Part shown: positions 8,693-16,833 of the stretch, in pieces
How the letters are laid out: the number at the start of each line of letters is the position of its first letter
Numbering within the stretch: the first letter of the stretch is position 1
Origin: Planctomycetota bacterium
GTDB lineage: Bacteria > Planctomycetota > UBA1135 > GCA-002686595
DNA: 46,262 bases
Direction: 5' to 3'
NCBI GenBank assembly: GCA_022446815.1
Contig: JAKVCD010000018.1
Span: 275,908-322,169, forward strand
Position numbers and translations under genes: made by a program
The notes under the pieces: generated by a model
The model's input: the letters and a program-made list of their open reading frames with translations, nothing else
The model's database searches: none
What the model was told of the DNA's origin: nothing

Positions 8693-8707
8693 TCACCTGT
8701 GAGGTGA
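8693..8707 (+). promoter_or_regulatory. Hairpin covering the ribosome binding site of the following gene
   Basis: The perfect inverted repeat TCACCT-GTG-AGGTGA contains the only good Shine-Dalgarno sequence (GAGGTGA, 8701-8707), 6 bases before ATG 8714. A second copy of AGGTG at 8683-8687 can pair with the same CACCT, so two exclusive hairpins are possible, one hiding and one exposing the binding site. Translational control is inference. Confidence 0.5.
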
Positions 8708-8713
8708 CCCCTT

Positions 8714-10534
8714 ATGAAGCTCTTGAACTCATCCCTCGCGATCGCCCTTAGCGCGACGATCGCTCTCGGGCAGTGGTCTCATGACCCTGCGAACAACCTC
8801 GTCGTTGCAGACGGTGCCAGCGATCAGGCGCAGCCCATGATCGCTCCGACAGCTGACGGGGGGTGCTACATCAGCTGGTTTGATGGCATTGCGAGCGGCT
8901 ATGACTTGCGCTTGCAGCGGCTCGACGCTGACGGAGTGGAGCAGTGGGCGCACGGCGGCGTCTTGGTCTTGAACCGGAGCTTCAGCTCGACTCAGGCGTA
9001 CGGCTTGGACGTCGACGCGAGCGGCAACGCTCTACTCACAGCGCGCGATGACAGCGGGTCGGGCGTACAGATCTCTGCAGCGCTGGTCGCCGCGAGCGGC
9101 GCGGTCTCGTGGAGTACGACGCTCACAAGCACCTCCGCCTTTGTCGCAGCGCCCAAGATCGCTGGGACCTCTGACGGCGGAGCTGTCGTCGCCTGGACTC
9201 AAGACTCAGCTGTGAAGGTGCAGCGACTCGACGCTGCCGGCGCGACTCAGTGGGCGCAAGGCATCACCCTCACACCCTCTCAGGGGAGCTACTCAGTCGC
9301 GGACCTGCACGACGCAGGTGCAGATGTCATCCTCTCCATGGTCCACCAGACGGGCTCGATGTTCTGGTCACCCAAGCGCCTAGTAGCGCAAAAGTTCGAC
9401 AGCTCGGGGAGCCAGCTCTGGGGCCCGCAACCTCTGAGCGTATTTAGCACGGGCTCGCTGCAGATAGGTAATTACCCGCCCTTCACGCCTGACGGGAGCG
9501 GTGGGGCAGTGTTCAGCTGGTACACGACGAGCCCGCTGCAGTGCTTTGTTCAGCGCGTAGACGGTAGCGGTGTGAAGGCCTTCCCTGAGAACCAGAGCGT
9601 GTCGACGAACTCTGCTCGGGTGCGGGTGGATCCTTCCGTTACCTATGACGCGGCGAGTGGCTCGACCTATGTGTTCTGGACGGAGCAGAACTCTGGACAG
9701 TCTCAATTTGGCCTCTCGGGCCAGAGGTTTGACGGCGTCGGGCTCCGGCAGTGGACAGATCAGGGTGTCACCCTCATCCCCGTCGGCGCTCCGGAGGTGC
9801 GTCAAGTGAAGGCGATCGCTAGCGGAGACGGCGCGATGGTCTTCTGGGCTCACATCCCCGGCTTCGGCAACGACACCCTTGAGGGGGCGCACGTTGACTC
9901 CGCCGGTGTCTTTGACGTCGACCCCTTCGAAGTGAGCTCGACTCCCAGTGAGAAGTCTAGGCTCGCCGCTGCGCTAGGAGGCACGGGCCAAGCGCTCTTG
10001 GCTTGGAGCGACCGGCGCAGCGACGGAGGCGACATCCTCGCTCAGAGCGTCAACGAGGACGGCTCTCTCGGTGCTTCGGTTGAGGTCGGCTCTGCCTATT
10101 GCTTTGGGAGCGGGTGCCCCTGCGGCAACGATGACCCCTCCGCTGGTTGCGCGAATGACACGGGGAGCGGCGCGAGCTTGGAGGCTGCAGGGTCGGTGAG
10201 CGTCACCGCAAACGACCTCGTGCTGAGGGCTGTCGGGCTCACGCCCGGACCTGGCCTCTTCTTTCAAGGTGACAACGCGGTCAACTCTGGAGCAGGCAGC
10301 CCCTTTGGTGATGGACTGCGCTGCGCAGGTGGCGGCGTGGTGAGGTTGGAGGTTCGCTTTGCGAATGAGACGAACGGTTATCAAGTGGAGACGAGCGTCT
10401 CCATCGCGAGCCGGGGCGGAGTGAGGGCTGGGGAACTCAAGCGCTATCAGTATTGGTACCGCGACACAGGAACATCTCCCTGCGGCAGCCAGTTCAACCT
10501 GAGCAGCGGCTACGAGCTCGTCTGGCAGGCCTGA
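8714..10534 (+). CDS. Secreted repeat protein with planctomycete-type C-terminal Cys/Gly-rich domain
   Basis: This 606-residue protein has a signal peptide (MKLLNSSLAIALSATIALG). Residues ~25-450 contain several degenerate repeats of the form QRLDxxGxxQW with a following hydrophobic strand (for example LQRLDADGVEQW, VQRLDAAGATQW, AQKFDSSGSQLW, GQRFDGVGLRQW), which suggests a beta-propeller-like or WD-type fold. From about 460 to the end is a domain with YCFGSGCPCGN, CANDTG, GDNAVN, FGDGLRCAGG, WYRD and PCGSQFNLSSG. The same domain ends the protein encoded at 17661-18551. I recall this tail in many proteins of the Saltatorellus/Poly30 planctomycetes, but its function is not known to me. A surface or secreted role is likely. 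Confidence 0.8.
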   Translation: MKLLNSSLAIALSATIALGQWSHDPANNLVVADGASDQAQPMIAPTADGGCYISWFDGIASGYDLRLQRLDADGVEQWAHGGVLVLNRSFSSTQAYGLDVDASGNALLTARDDSGSGVQISAALVAASGAVSWSTTLTSTSAFVAAPKIAGTSDGGAVVAWTQDSAVKVQRLDAAGATQWAQGITLTPSQGSYSVADLHDAGADVILSMVHQTGSMFWSPKRLVAQKFDSSGSQLWGPQPLSVFSTGSLQIGNYPPFTPDGSGGAVFSWYTTSPLQCFVQRVDGSGVKAFPENQSVSTNSARVRVDPSVTYDAASGSTYVFWTEQNSGQSQFGLSGQRFDGVGLRQWTDQGVTLIPVGAPEVRQVKAIASGDGAMVFWAHIPGFGNDTLEGAHVDSAGVFDVDPFEVSSTPSEKSRLAAALGGTGQALLAWSDRRSDGGDILAQSVNEDGSLGASVEVGSAYCFGSGCPCGNDDPSAGCANDTGSGASLEAAGSVSVTANDLVLRAVGLTPGPGLFFQGDNAVNSGAGSPFGDGLRCAGGGVVRLEVRFANETNGYQVETSVSIASRGGVRAGELKRYQYWYRDTGTSPCGSQFNLSSGYELVWQA

Positions 10535-10549
10535 TCTAAAGCGCGCTCT

Positions 10550-11197
10550 TCAGTTGGCGTACTTCACGCCGCAGCCCCAGGGCTTGACCGGCTCGGGGCA
10601 AGTTTCACCCTTGGCGATGGCCTCGATCGCGCCCTGGACATAGTTGGAGTAGTCACCCGAGGTGTTCCCCATGGGCGCGTTATCGAGCGCGCCCGCATAT
10701 CTCAGGACGAAGTCTTCATCGATCACGTACATGTGAGGGGTGGTCTTCGCCTTGTAGCTCTTTCCGACGGTCCCCTCGGGATCCATGAGGAGCGGATAGC
10801 TCATCCCCCAATCAGCGGTCGACTTCGCGTTCTGCTCAGGGCTGGCGCCTTGTTTGCCTGGTGCTCCGGAGTTGATCGCGAGCCACACGACGTCCTCTCC
10901 AGCGCCCGGCATCTCCTTGAGAGGACCATCTTCGTGGGCCTTCACGACGAAGGGACAGCCAGGGTTGAACCACTCGAGGACGATCGTCTTGCCTCTGTAG
11001 TCGCTGAGCTTATGGACGTTCCCTTCCAGGTCTTTGAGCTCGAAGTTCGGCGCGAGGCTGCCGACCGTGGCCTCCGCGGGAGAGGCCTCTTCCTCTAACT
11101 CGTCAAAATCGGGTGCCTGTGCGCAGCAGGAGCTGATGAGGGCGCAGAGGGCTAGAGAGAGGAGAGAGAGGGGGGCTTTGAGTTCGAATTGAGTCAT
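10550..11197 (-). CDS. Redoxin (peroxiredoxin/thioredoxin-fold) lipoprotein
   Basis: This 215-residue protein has an N-terminal hydrophobic stretch ending LISSCC, a plausible lipobox (lipid on C24 or C25). The thioredoxin-fold AhpC/redoxin domain starts near residue 45 (GSLAPNFELKDLEGNVHKL). The active-site region is WFNPGCPFVVKAHE with a single Cys, C81, in place of a CxxC pair. Such proteins reduce peroxides or act as periplasmic thiol reductases; with no CxxC it is more like a one-Cys peroxiredoxin. It lies 47 bases downstream of the DsbD-N-like gene, so reducing power in the cell envelope could link the two. The signal and motif are seen; the substrate is unknown. Confidence 0.85.
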   Translation of the reverse strand: MTQFELKAPLSLLSLALCALISSCCAQAPDFDELEEEASPAEATVGSLAPNFELKDLEGNVHKLSDYRGKTIVLEWFNPGCPFVVKAHEDGPLKEMPGAGEDVVWLAINSGAPGKQGASPEQNAKSTADWGMSYPLLMDPEGTVGKSYKAKTTPHMYVIDEDFVLRYAGALDNAPMGNTSGDYSNYVQGAIEAIAKGETCPEPVKPWGCGVKYAN

Positions 11198-11244
11198 AGG
11201 GGAGATGATATGGGGAGGGGCTAAGACTTACTACCGGGTTCGCC

Positions 11245-12105
11245 TTACACGTCATCGGCCTCTCCGGGCCACTTGGGTTCAATCGTGAGGAAGCGCTGAG
11301 TCTTTGAGTCCCTCGTTGAGATCGCCAGAACGCCCATGATCGCTGGGGCCTTGCGCTTCTCCGAAGGCTTGAAGGAGCAGGCGAGGCTGACTTGAAGAGC
11401 AGCACCGCCTCGGTCGACAGCAACGGACTGGACTTCGACAGTGCTCCCTTGGCTCTTGTAGAAAGAGACGATGACCTCTGTCATACCCGGGCCTTCTGCG
11501 GAGGACTCCTTCAGCTCTGGGAGTGTGATGAGGGCAGTCGGCTTGCTGAGAGTTCCACCGAGCTTGATGGTCGCCCCGGGCCACGTGGAGAGCGGCTGCG
11601 GAAGCCTGCGCAGGTGCGGAGTGAGTCTAGGGTCCGTCTCTCCAACGGCGTCTTCAGTGCGCCTTCGAAGAGTCGTCGTGAGCTGTGCCTCGCCATAAAA
11701 GCAAAGCTCCTCACAGACCAGCCACTGCACCTCTGCGGTGAACTCGAAGCTCTCACCCTTCAGCTCCTTCGGGGCGGTGACTCGGAAGAAGAGGCACGCC
11801 GTCTCCTCGTAGCCGTAGCAGGTCAAGCCGCCCGGCTGGGGGAGGGCGACCGGCGCTGGATAGAGGACCGGGCTGATCTCAAAGCCCTCAGGCCCGCTCA
11901 CCTGGGCCGTCGTCGGGAGTCCGCTGTCGCCGGGGTTCTCCCAGTACACATGCCAGCCAGGTTCGAGCGTGAGGTGGACGCCAACGAAGACCTCCTCGCC
12001 AGGTCCAATCTCGAGGCTGGCCGGGATCAGCTCAGCCTTCACCTCAGGCCCCTCCCCTTGGAAGAGGAGGGGGGCTAAGAGGAGGGGGAGCGTGTTCACG
12101 CTCAC
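11245..12105 (-). CDS. DsbD N-terminal-domain-like exported protein
   Basis: This 286-residue protein starts at GTG, which overlaps the TGA of the upstream glycosyltransferase by four bases (GTGA), showing translational coupling. After a signal-like N-terminus, residues ~20-150 match the thiol:disulfide interchange DsbD N-terminal domain: LEPGWHVYWENPGDSGLP, LTCYGYEETACLFF and WLVCEELCFYGEA with paired cysteines. In DsbD this domain receives electrons from the membrane domain and reduces periplasmic partners. Here the membrane and thioredoxin domains are absent, and the last ~100 residues are an unassigned beta-rich part. The redoxin lipoprotein downstream is a natural partner. Confidence 0.82.
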   Translation of the reverse strand: MSVNTLPLLLAPLLFQGEGPEVKAELIPASLEIGPGEEVFVGVHLTLEPGWHVYWENPGDSGLPTTAQVSGPEGFEISPVLYPAPVALPQPGGLTCYGYEETACLFFRVTAPKELKGESFEFTAEVQWLVCEELCFYGEAQLTTTLRRRTEDAVGETDPRLTPHLRRLPQPLSTWPGATIKLGGTLSKPTALITLPELKESSAEGPGMTEVIVSFYKSQGSTVEVQSVAVDRGGAALQVSLACSFKPSEKRKAPAIMGVLAISTRDSKTQRFLTIEPKWPGEADDV

Positions 12106-13214
12106 GATTGTATGCCCTCGATGAGCGCGTCTAGATCTTTCGCTGTCTCTGCGGCGCTCCAGCGCGTTGCGCGCGCTCTCATGCGGGCTCGCGTCTCGTC
12201 CTCGCGGAGGGACTGAGGCGCTCGGGCGTGCGTCGCGAGTCTGCTCTGGAGCTCAGCATCTCCGTAGAGGTGGTCGCTGAGCTCAGGCCCTAGGACCTCT
12301 GGATAGGCCAACCTGTCAGGCACAAGAGGCGTGCAGCCGGCGGCGAGCCCCTCCGCGACTGCCATGCCGAAGAACTCGTGGAGGGCTGTTGAGACGACGA
12401 TATCGCACGAGCCTAAGAGCGACGCATAGCTGGCGCGGTCTGGGGCGTAGCCCTCGTGGAGGAGGTGGGGCTGGAGCTCTTCGAGCAGCTCCTCAAGTCC
12501 GGTCTGCGATGCGGCGAAGCGCTCCCCCAAGAGGACGAGCTCCAAGGTGCTCCCGCTTCGGACCGCCTCCACGCAAGCGGTGAGGAAAGCGCGCGGGTCC
12601 TTGTCATGCTCCCAGCGGTGATTGAAGGCGACGCGCAGCGGACCCTCTCCCCCGCGTCCGAGCGGGATGGAGTCTAGGTCGACGCCAGGGCAGATGGCGG
12701 TCGCGGTGTCCAGCTTGGCGAGCAGCTCAACGCGCGGGTTGGGCTTTGGGAGCTGGGCGAGGAGCTCGATGGAGGCGCGGCGGAACTCAGCGAGGTGCCA
12801 GGCTGAGTTGAAGGTGACAGCGTCAGCTCGCAAGCAGGAGAGGATGTTCGTGAAGCCGAGGTGGAAGTCGGAGACCTCCTCACCATCTCGCCCAGGATAC
12901 GTGAGCTGGTTCTCGTGGAAGTAGAGGCTGACGGGGACCTCTGCCCAAGCGGCTGGCAGGAAGCCTAGGAGTGAGGGGAGGTCGACGTAGTCGCTCACGA
13001 AGAGGGCGTCCGGGGGCTCGCAGCCGACGAGCCGTCGCGCGAGCTCCCAGGCTCCTGCGCGCATCCGCCAGCGCCAATGCCTGGCCTTTAGGCCCTCGAT
13101 CCGCACCTCGTGAGCGCTCTGCGCAGCCCAACTCTCCAGGAAGGTGGCGTGGGAGCCGCCGAGCCAGGGCTCCAAGGCGAGGACGTCGAGAGGTCGTTTC
13201 ACGCGGCGGAGCAT
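12102..13214 (-). CDS. Bacterial homologue of tRNA-queuosine alpha-mannosyltransferase (QTMAN/GTDC1, DUF3524 plus GT4)
   Basis: This 370-residue glycosyltransferase has an N-terminal ~170 residues with the signature of the DUF3524/GTDC1 family: EPWLGGSH (15-22), RHWRWRMRAGAWELA, SDYVDLPSLLGFLP, YFHENQLTYP (99-108) and FNSAWH. The C-terminal half is a GT-B sugar-nucleotide domain with FNHRWEHDKDPRAF, STALHEFFGMAVAEGLAAGC and a P-x-R-x-x-Y-P-E segment. In vertebrates this family mannosylates queuosine in the anticodon of tRNA-Asp. Bacterial members exist, but their target is not established to my knowledge. The start is ATG 13214. It is first in a three-gene run with the DsbD-N-like and redoxin genes. 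Confidence 0.85.
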   Translation of the reverse strand: MLRRVKRPLDVLALEPWLGGSHATFLESWAAQSAHEVRIEGLKARHWRWRMRAGAWELARRLVGCEPPDALFVSDYVDLPSLLGFLPAAWAEVPVSLYFHENQLTYPGRDGEEVSDFHLGFTNILSCLRADAVTFNSAWHLAEFRRASIELLAQLPKPNPRVELLAKLDTATAICPGVDLDSIPLGRGGEGPLRVAFNHRWEHDKDPRAFLTACVEAVRSGSTLELVLLGERFAASQTGLEELLEELQPHLLHEGYAPDRASYASLLGSCDIVVSTALHEFFGMAVAEGLAAGCTPLVPDRLAYPEVLGPELSDHLYGDAELQSRLATHARAPQSLREDETRARMRARATRWSAAETAKDLDALIEGIQS

Positions 13215-13235
13215 AGCTCACGATAGAATGCTGGG

Positions 13236-13250
13236 CCCCACTCAGTGGGG
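13236..13250 (+). promoter_or_regulatory. Short leader hairpin before the HD-domain gene
   Basis: The perfect repeat CCCCAC-TCA-GTGGGG ends 11 bases before ATG 13262. The G-rich arm runs into GGGGAG, the only purine-rich candidate ribosome binding site. It may modulate translation, or it may be part of the divergent promoter region shared with the minus-strand glycosyltransferase. The function is not shown. Confidence 0.35.
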
Positions 13251-13261
13251 AGACTCTCAAG

Positions 13262-14635
13262 ATGTCCGCCTCGAAGAAGTTCAGTGTCCTCCGCGATCCC
13301 GTCCACGGAGACGTCTACCTCACCCATGAGGAGCTCGCGGTGCTCGATACACGCGAGATGCAGCGGCTGCGTGGGATCAAGCAGCTAGGGACTGCCTACC
13401 TCGTCTACCCAGGGGCTGTGCACACCCGCTTCGATCACCTCATCGGCGCGCTCCATGTCACGGGCACGATGATCGACTCTGTGAACAAGAACGCAGAGCT
13501 CGATCCCTCTGGCTGTCTCGCGATCGGTGATGGAGAGGCGCGCATTATTCGCCTCGCGGCGCTGATACACGACATCACGCACATCCCCTTTGGTCACTCC
13601 ATCGAGGATCAAGACGGCATCTTCCCGCGGCACGACTCTGACTATCGCTTCCGCCGCGCGCTCGGTCCGACCTCAGAGCTCGGCCAAGTCCTCGACGGCT
13701 TGGGCGTCCGCGAAGAGGTCCTCTCGTGTCTGCTGCCGGAGGGCGCAGAGGGCCGCCGCGACCTGCCGGCCTACTGGACTCAGGTCTTCGCGGGCACCGT
13801 CGCTTCGGACATCCTCGACTACCTCGCGCGAGACGCCTACTTCACGGGGCTCCGCTTCTCAGTCGATTCGCGTGTTACGAGCTACTTCAAGATCGACCGC
13901 GCGAGCGGGAACCTCTTCATCGACCTCGCTAAGCACGAGCTCCTCCGAGAGGACATCCTCTCCGAGATCGTGCGCTTGCTCGAGGCGCGCTACTACTTCT
14001 CGGAGCGGGTCTACTATCACCACGCCAAGGTCGTAGCTGGGGCGATGGTCGCACGCGCCGTGGAGATGGCCCTCGGCGTTGGGGCGGTCTCCGAGGAGGA
14101 CTTCTACGATCAGACAGACGCCTCTGTGCTAGAGCTGATCGAGCGCCGCATGGAGGGGAGGGACCCCGCGGTGCGCAGGAAGGTGGCCACGCTCTGCGAC
14201 AGCTTCCAGGCCCGCCGCCTCTACAAACGCGCTTGTGTGTTCCCGCGCTACGAGAACGAGAGCGTCCAGAGCGAGCTCGTGAGCCGCTTCTTCTCTGAGG
14301 GGGGCGCCGCGAATCGACGTGACGCCGAGGAGCGCATCACGGACCTAGTCCGCTTCGCCACAGGCTGTGAGGTCGACGTCATCGTCTACTGCCCGGCGCG
14401 CCGTATGCAGCTCAAGGAGGCTCGCATCCACGTGCGCTGGCCAGGGGAAGAAGGCGTCCAGCCGCTCTCAAAGTTCGCTGAGCGAGTCCCGCGCCTCTCT
14501 GACTTGGAGCGCAGCTACCGCGACCTGTGGAAGTTCTACGTCTTCGCGGACACGGACGACCCTGAGCTCCTCGCGAAGGTGCGTGAGGTCGCCGCAGGGG
14601 AGCTCGGTCAGGCCACGAACGCCTACTCGGCCTGA
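13262..14635 (+). CDS. HD-domain phosphohydrolase (dGTPase/SAMHD1-like)
   Basis: This 457-residue cytosolic protein opens with the family signature FSVLRDPVHGDVYLT. Metal-binding residues follow: H59 in HTRFDHLIGALHV, H103-D104 in LIHDITHIPFGHSIED, and an Asp in VASDILDYLARDAYFTG. This is the HD superfamily as in SAMHD1 and archaeal/bacterial homologues that hydrolyse dNTPs to nucleoside and triphosphate. A ~200-residue helical C-terminal part follows, including RVYYHHAKVVAGAMVARAVE. The start ATG 13262 gives the conserved N-terminus at residue ~7. It is divergent from the QTMAN-like gene with 47 bases between starts. A regulatory role in dNTP pools is likely but unproven. Confidence 0.88.
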   Translation: MSASKKFSVLRDPVHGDVYLTHEELAVLDTREMQRLRGIKQLGTAYLVYPGAVHTRFDHLIGALHVTGTMIDSVNKNAELDPSGCLAIGDGEARIIRLAALIHDITHIPFGHSIEDQDGIFPRHDSDYRFRRALGPTSELGQVLDGLGVREEVLSCLLPEGAEGRRDLPAYWTQVFAGTVASDILDYLARDAYFTGLRFSVDSRVTSYFKIDRASGNLFIDLAKHELLREDILSEIVRLLEARYYFSERVYYHHAKVVAGAMVARAVEMALGVGAVSEEDFYDQTDASVLELIERRMEGRDPAVRRKVATLCDSFQARRLYKRACVFPRYENESVQSELVSRFFSEGGAANRRDAEERITDLVRFATGCEVDVIVYCPARRMQLKEARIHVRWPGEEGVQPLSKFAERVPRLSDLERSYRDLWKFYVFADTDDPELLAKVREVAAGELGQATNAYSA

Positions 14636-14645
14636 CCGTAGCCGC

Positions 14646-16769
14646 TCAGGGGCGCAGCGCGACCCTGACAGAGCACTCTTGATTGCCGGGGTGGGGCACG
14701 AGCTCGATCCATGGCGCCTCTCCAGGAGGGGCTGGGTGCTTGCGCGCGTCGCACCCCTTCACGGCTTCGATCTTGAGCTCGCCTGTTCCAGGCCTGAACC
14801 AGTAGGTGGAGCTGGGGTCAATGTTAGAGAGCTCGATCGTGCGTAGCACGACCACCTCCGGGAGGACGCGACCTTCAGCGGTCTCGTGCATCGTGAGCTC
14901 GCCGAGTCGGCGTGAGGCGCCCCATCCGCCGTGCGCAGCGCGGCTGAAGTCGTGCGGTCCCGAGGGCTGCTCAGTCGGCCACAGCGTTGGCTTCGCTCCG
15001 ACGACGATGGACGGGCCATCAGGCGCGCGCCAGACGACTGCGCCGCGCGACTCTGTGTCGTTGAGCTCTGCTTTGAGGAAGGGGTTCACCCAGGCCTCCT
15101 TCAGCTGACCTCGGGCGAGGTCCCAACCGAAGTGGAGGCCCTCAGGGGTCCCGACGAGTCGCAGCGCGCGCTCATCGAAGCGACCGACGAGGACTGTTGG
15201 CGTTTCACCGATCACTCCGCGCTCAGGACTCAGCGTGCCGGTGGGGTCGGCGAGATCCTCAGCGTGCAGGCTCCACGCCCAGAGCGCTTCAGTCTGCCGC
15301 GAGAGGTCGCCATCGAGGACGCCGTGAACGACGCTCTCGCCCCCTGCGACCAGTCCGGGCATCGTCGCGCCTGGCTGTAAGCGCGAGGGAGATCTCATGA
15401 AGGCATCGAACCACTCTCTGCGGAGACGCTTAGTCGTCTGGGTGAGGTCGAACGGGCCGAGGGTCTCAGGCGCGCGCTCTCCCAGGTAATGGCAGCTGAC
15501 GCAGGCCATGTGCTCTGTCCCGGCGAGCTCTCGGCCTGCGCTCGCGAGCTGGGCGAGCTCTTCGCTCGGTATCTCGGGGTCACCTTCAGTCGAGACCCCG
15601 GCGCTAGCGCTGAGATACTCGGCGATGGGTGCGACGAGCTCCGCTGGGAAAGAGGGCATCCTCATTTGGTCGCCGAGGTTAGGACGACGCGCTCTCGCGC
15701 TCCCGGTGAGCACGTCGTAGATCCAAGCTTGCTTGAGACGCCAGCCGACGTCTCCCAGGTCGGGCGCCTCGTCGTGGGGATCTCCGAGCTCCCGGCCGAG
15801 TGATGCGCGGACCTCACCATTCATCGTGTGACAGTTCGTGCAGCCCAAGACCTCATAGCGCCGACGCCCCTCGTCCATGGGCGCCGGGTCTCCGGCCGTG
15901 CCCTTCACGCTCTCGATCCCAGCGGCTAGGGCTGTGCGATCCTGTTCGTTCAGCCCTACATAGCGAGGTGTATTTGCGTCGTTCGGGTCTAAGCACCCTC
16001 GAGAAGAGATGAGCGTCATGAGAGGGGGAGAGGAGTCGAAGAGCTCTCGAGGGGCCCGCTCCGTCACCAGCTCTGCGTCTGAGGCATTCAGTGGCCTAGG
16101 GTTCTTCCAGAGCCAGGACGCAGCGACCAAGGCTGCATACTCCTCTGGGCTCCTCTTCTCTCCGACGGCGCGGGCGCCTTGTGCACCGGGGTTGTGGCAG
16201 CTCGTGCAGCCGTACACCTCGAGGAGGACTCTGCCTCTGAGCGCTTGATCTCCGCTCGCCGCGTCGCTCCCGGGCGCTTGCCTCACGAGTCGGCCAGGGA
16301 TCGGCTCGAAGTCGAAGCGAGCGCCGCTCGCATACTGACCCGACCAGAGAGTCCGAAGACTTGCAGGGACCGTGCCACTCCGCTCGAAGCGCACCCGGAT
16401 CAGGTACTCGCCGACATCACCTCCTGGGAGAGCGATCGGGTTTCCGCGCGCCTCTGTGATCTCTGTGAAGACGCTGCGCTCAGGGTTCAGGGGGTCGCTC
16501 AGCGTGAGGGCGCCGACTCCACCTTCGACCTCAAGGGTGAAGCGATATATGCCAGGCTCAGGCACGATGAGCAGCGCCTCATACTCGACGATGGTGTTGT
16601 GCGCGGGTATCTCGGGGTGGAGGGCCTCTCCTTCACCGAGGCGCATCGCGGCGCTCGGGCTGCTGAACTCGATCGTCTTACCGGCGTGGAGGCTGGTGAG
16701 GATCGTCCTCCAGCCGTCCTCTGCGGAGGCTGAAGCGGAGAGACATAGGGAGAGGAGGAGCGCGCGCAT
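14646..16769 (-). CDS. Secreted trihaem c-type cytochrome with beta-sandwich domains
   Basis: This 707-residue protein has a signal peptide (MRALLLSLCLSASASAEDGW). Residues ~20-165 form a beta-sandwich that looks PA14-like (VPEPGIYRFTLEVEGG, GEYLIRVRFERSG). Three haem c motifs follow: CTSCH at 188-192, CTNCH at 310-314 and CVSCH at 423-427. Downstream Met ligands are likely in DQMRMPSFP and PGATMPGL, as in cytochrome c class I modules. The last ~180 residues are again beta-rich. I chose ATG 16769 because the longer in-frame reading runs through the start region of the divergent metallopeptidase gene. Resemblance to the PSCyt1/PSD1 modular cytochromes of planctomycetes is general. The electron partner is unknown. 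Confidence 0.88.
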   Translation of the reverse strand: MRALLLSLCLSASASAEDGWRTILTSLHAGKTIEFSSPSAAMRLGEGEALHPEIPAHNTIVEYEALLIVPEPGIYRFTLEVEGGVGALTLSDPLNPERSVFTEITEARGNPIALPGGDVGEYLIRVRFERSGTVPASLRTLWSGQYASGARFDFEPIPGRLVRQAPGSDAASGDQALRGRVLLEVYGCTSCHNPGAQGARAVGEKRSPEEYAALVAASWLWKNPRPLNASDAELVTERAPRELFDSSPPLMTLISSRGCLDPNDANTPRYVGLNEQDRTALAAGIESVKGTAGDPAPMDEGRRRYEVLGCTNCHTMNGEVRASLGRELGDPHDEAPDLGDVGWRLKQAWIYDVLTGSARARRPNLGDQMRMPSFPAELVAPIAEYLSASAGVSTEGDPEIPSEELAQLASAGRELAGTEHMACVSCHYLGERAPETLGPFDLTQTTKRLRREWFDAFMRSPSRLQPGATMPGLVAGGESVVHGVLDGDLSRQTEALWAWSLHAEDLADPTGTLSPERGVIGETPTVLVGRFDERALRLVGTPEGLHFGWDLARGQLKEAWVNPFLKAELNDTESRGAVVWRAPDGPSIVVGAKPTLWPTEQPSGPHDFSRAAHGGWGASRRLGELTMHETAEGRVLPEVVVLRTIELSNIDPSSTYWFRPGTGELKIEAVKGCDARKHPAPPGEAPWIELVPHPGNQECSVRVALRP

Positions 16770-16833
16770 GGTCGAGATGATACCGAGACGCGGAGAGGTG
16801 GCAGCATGTTCGCTCTCATTGCGCGTATGCTTG

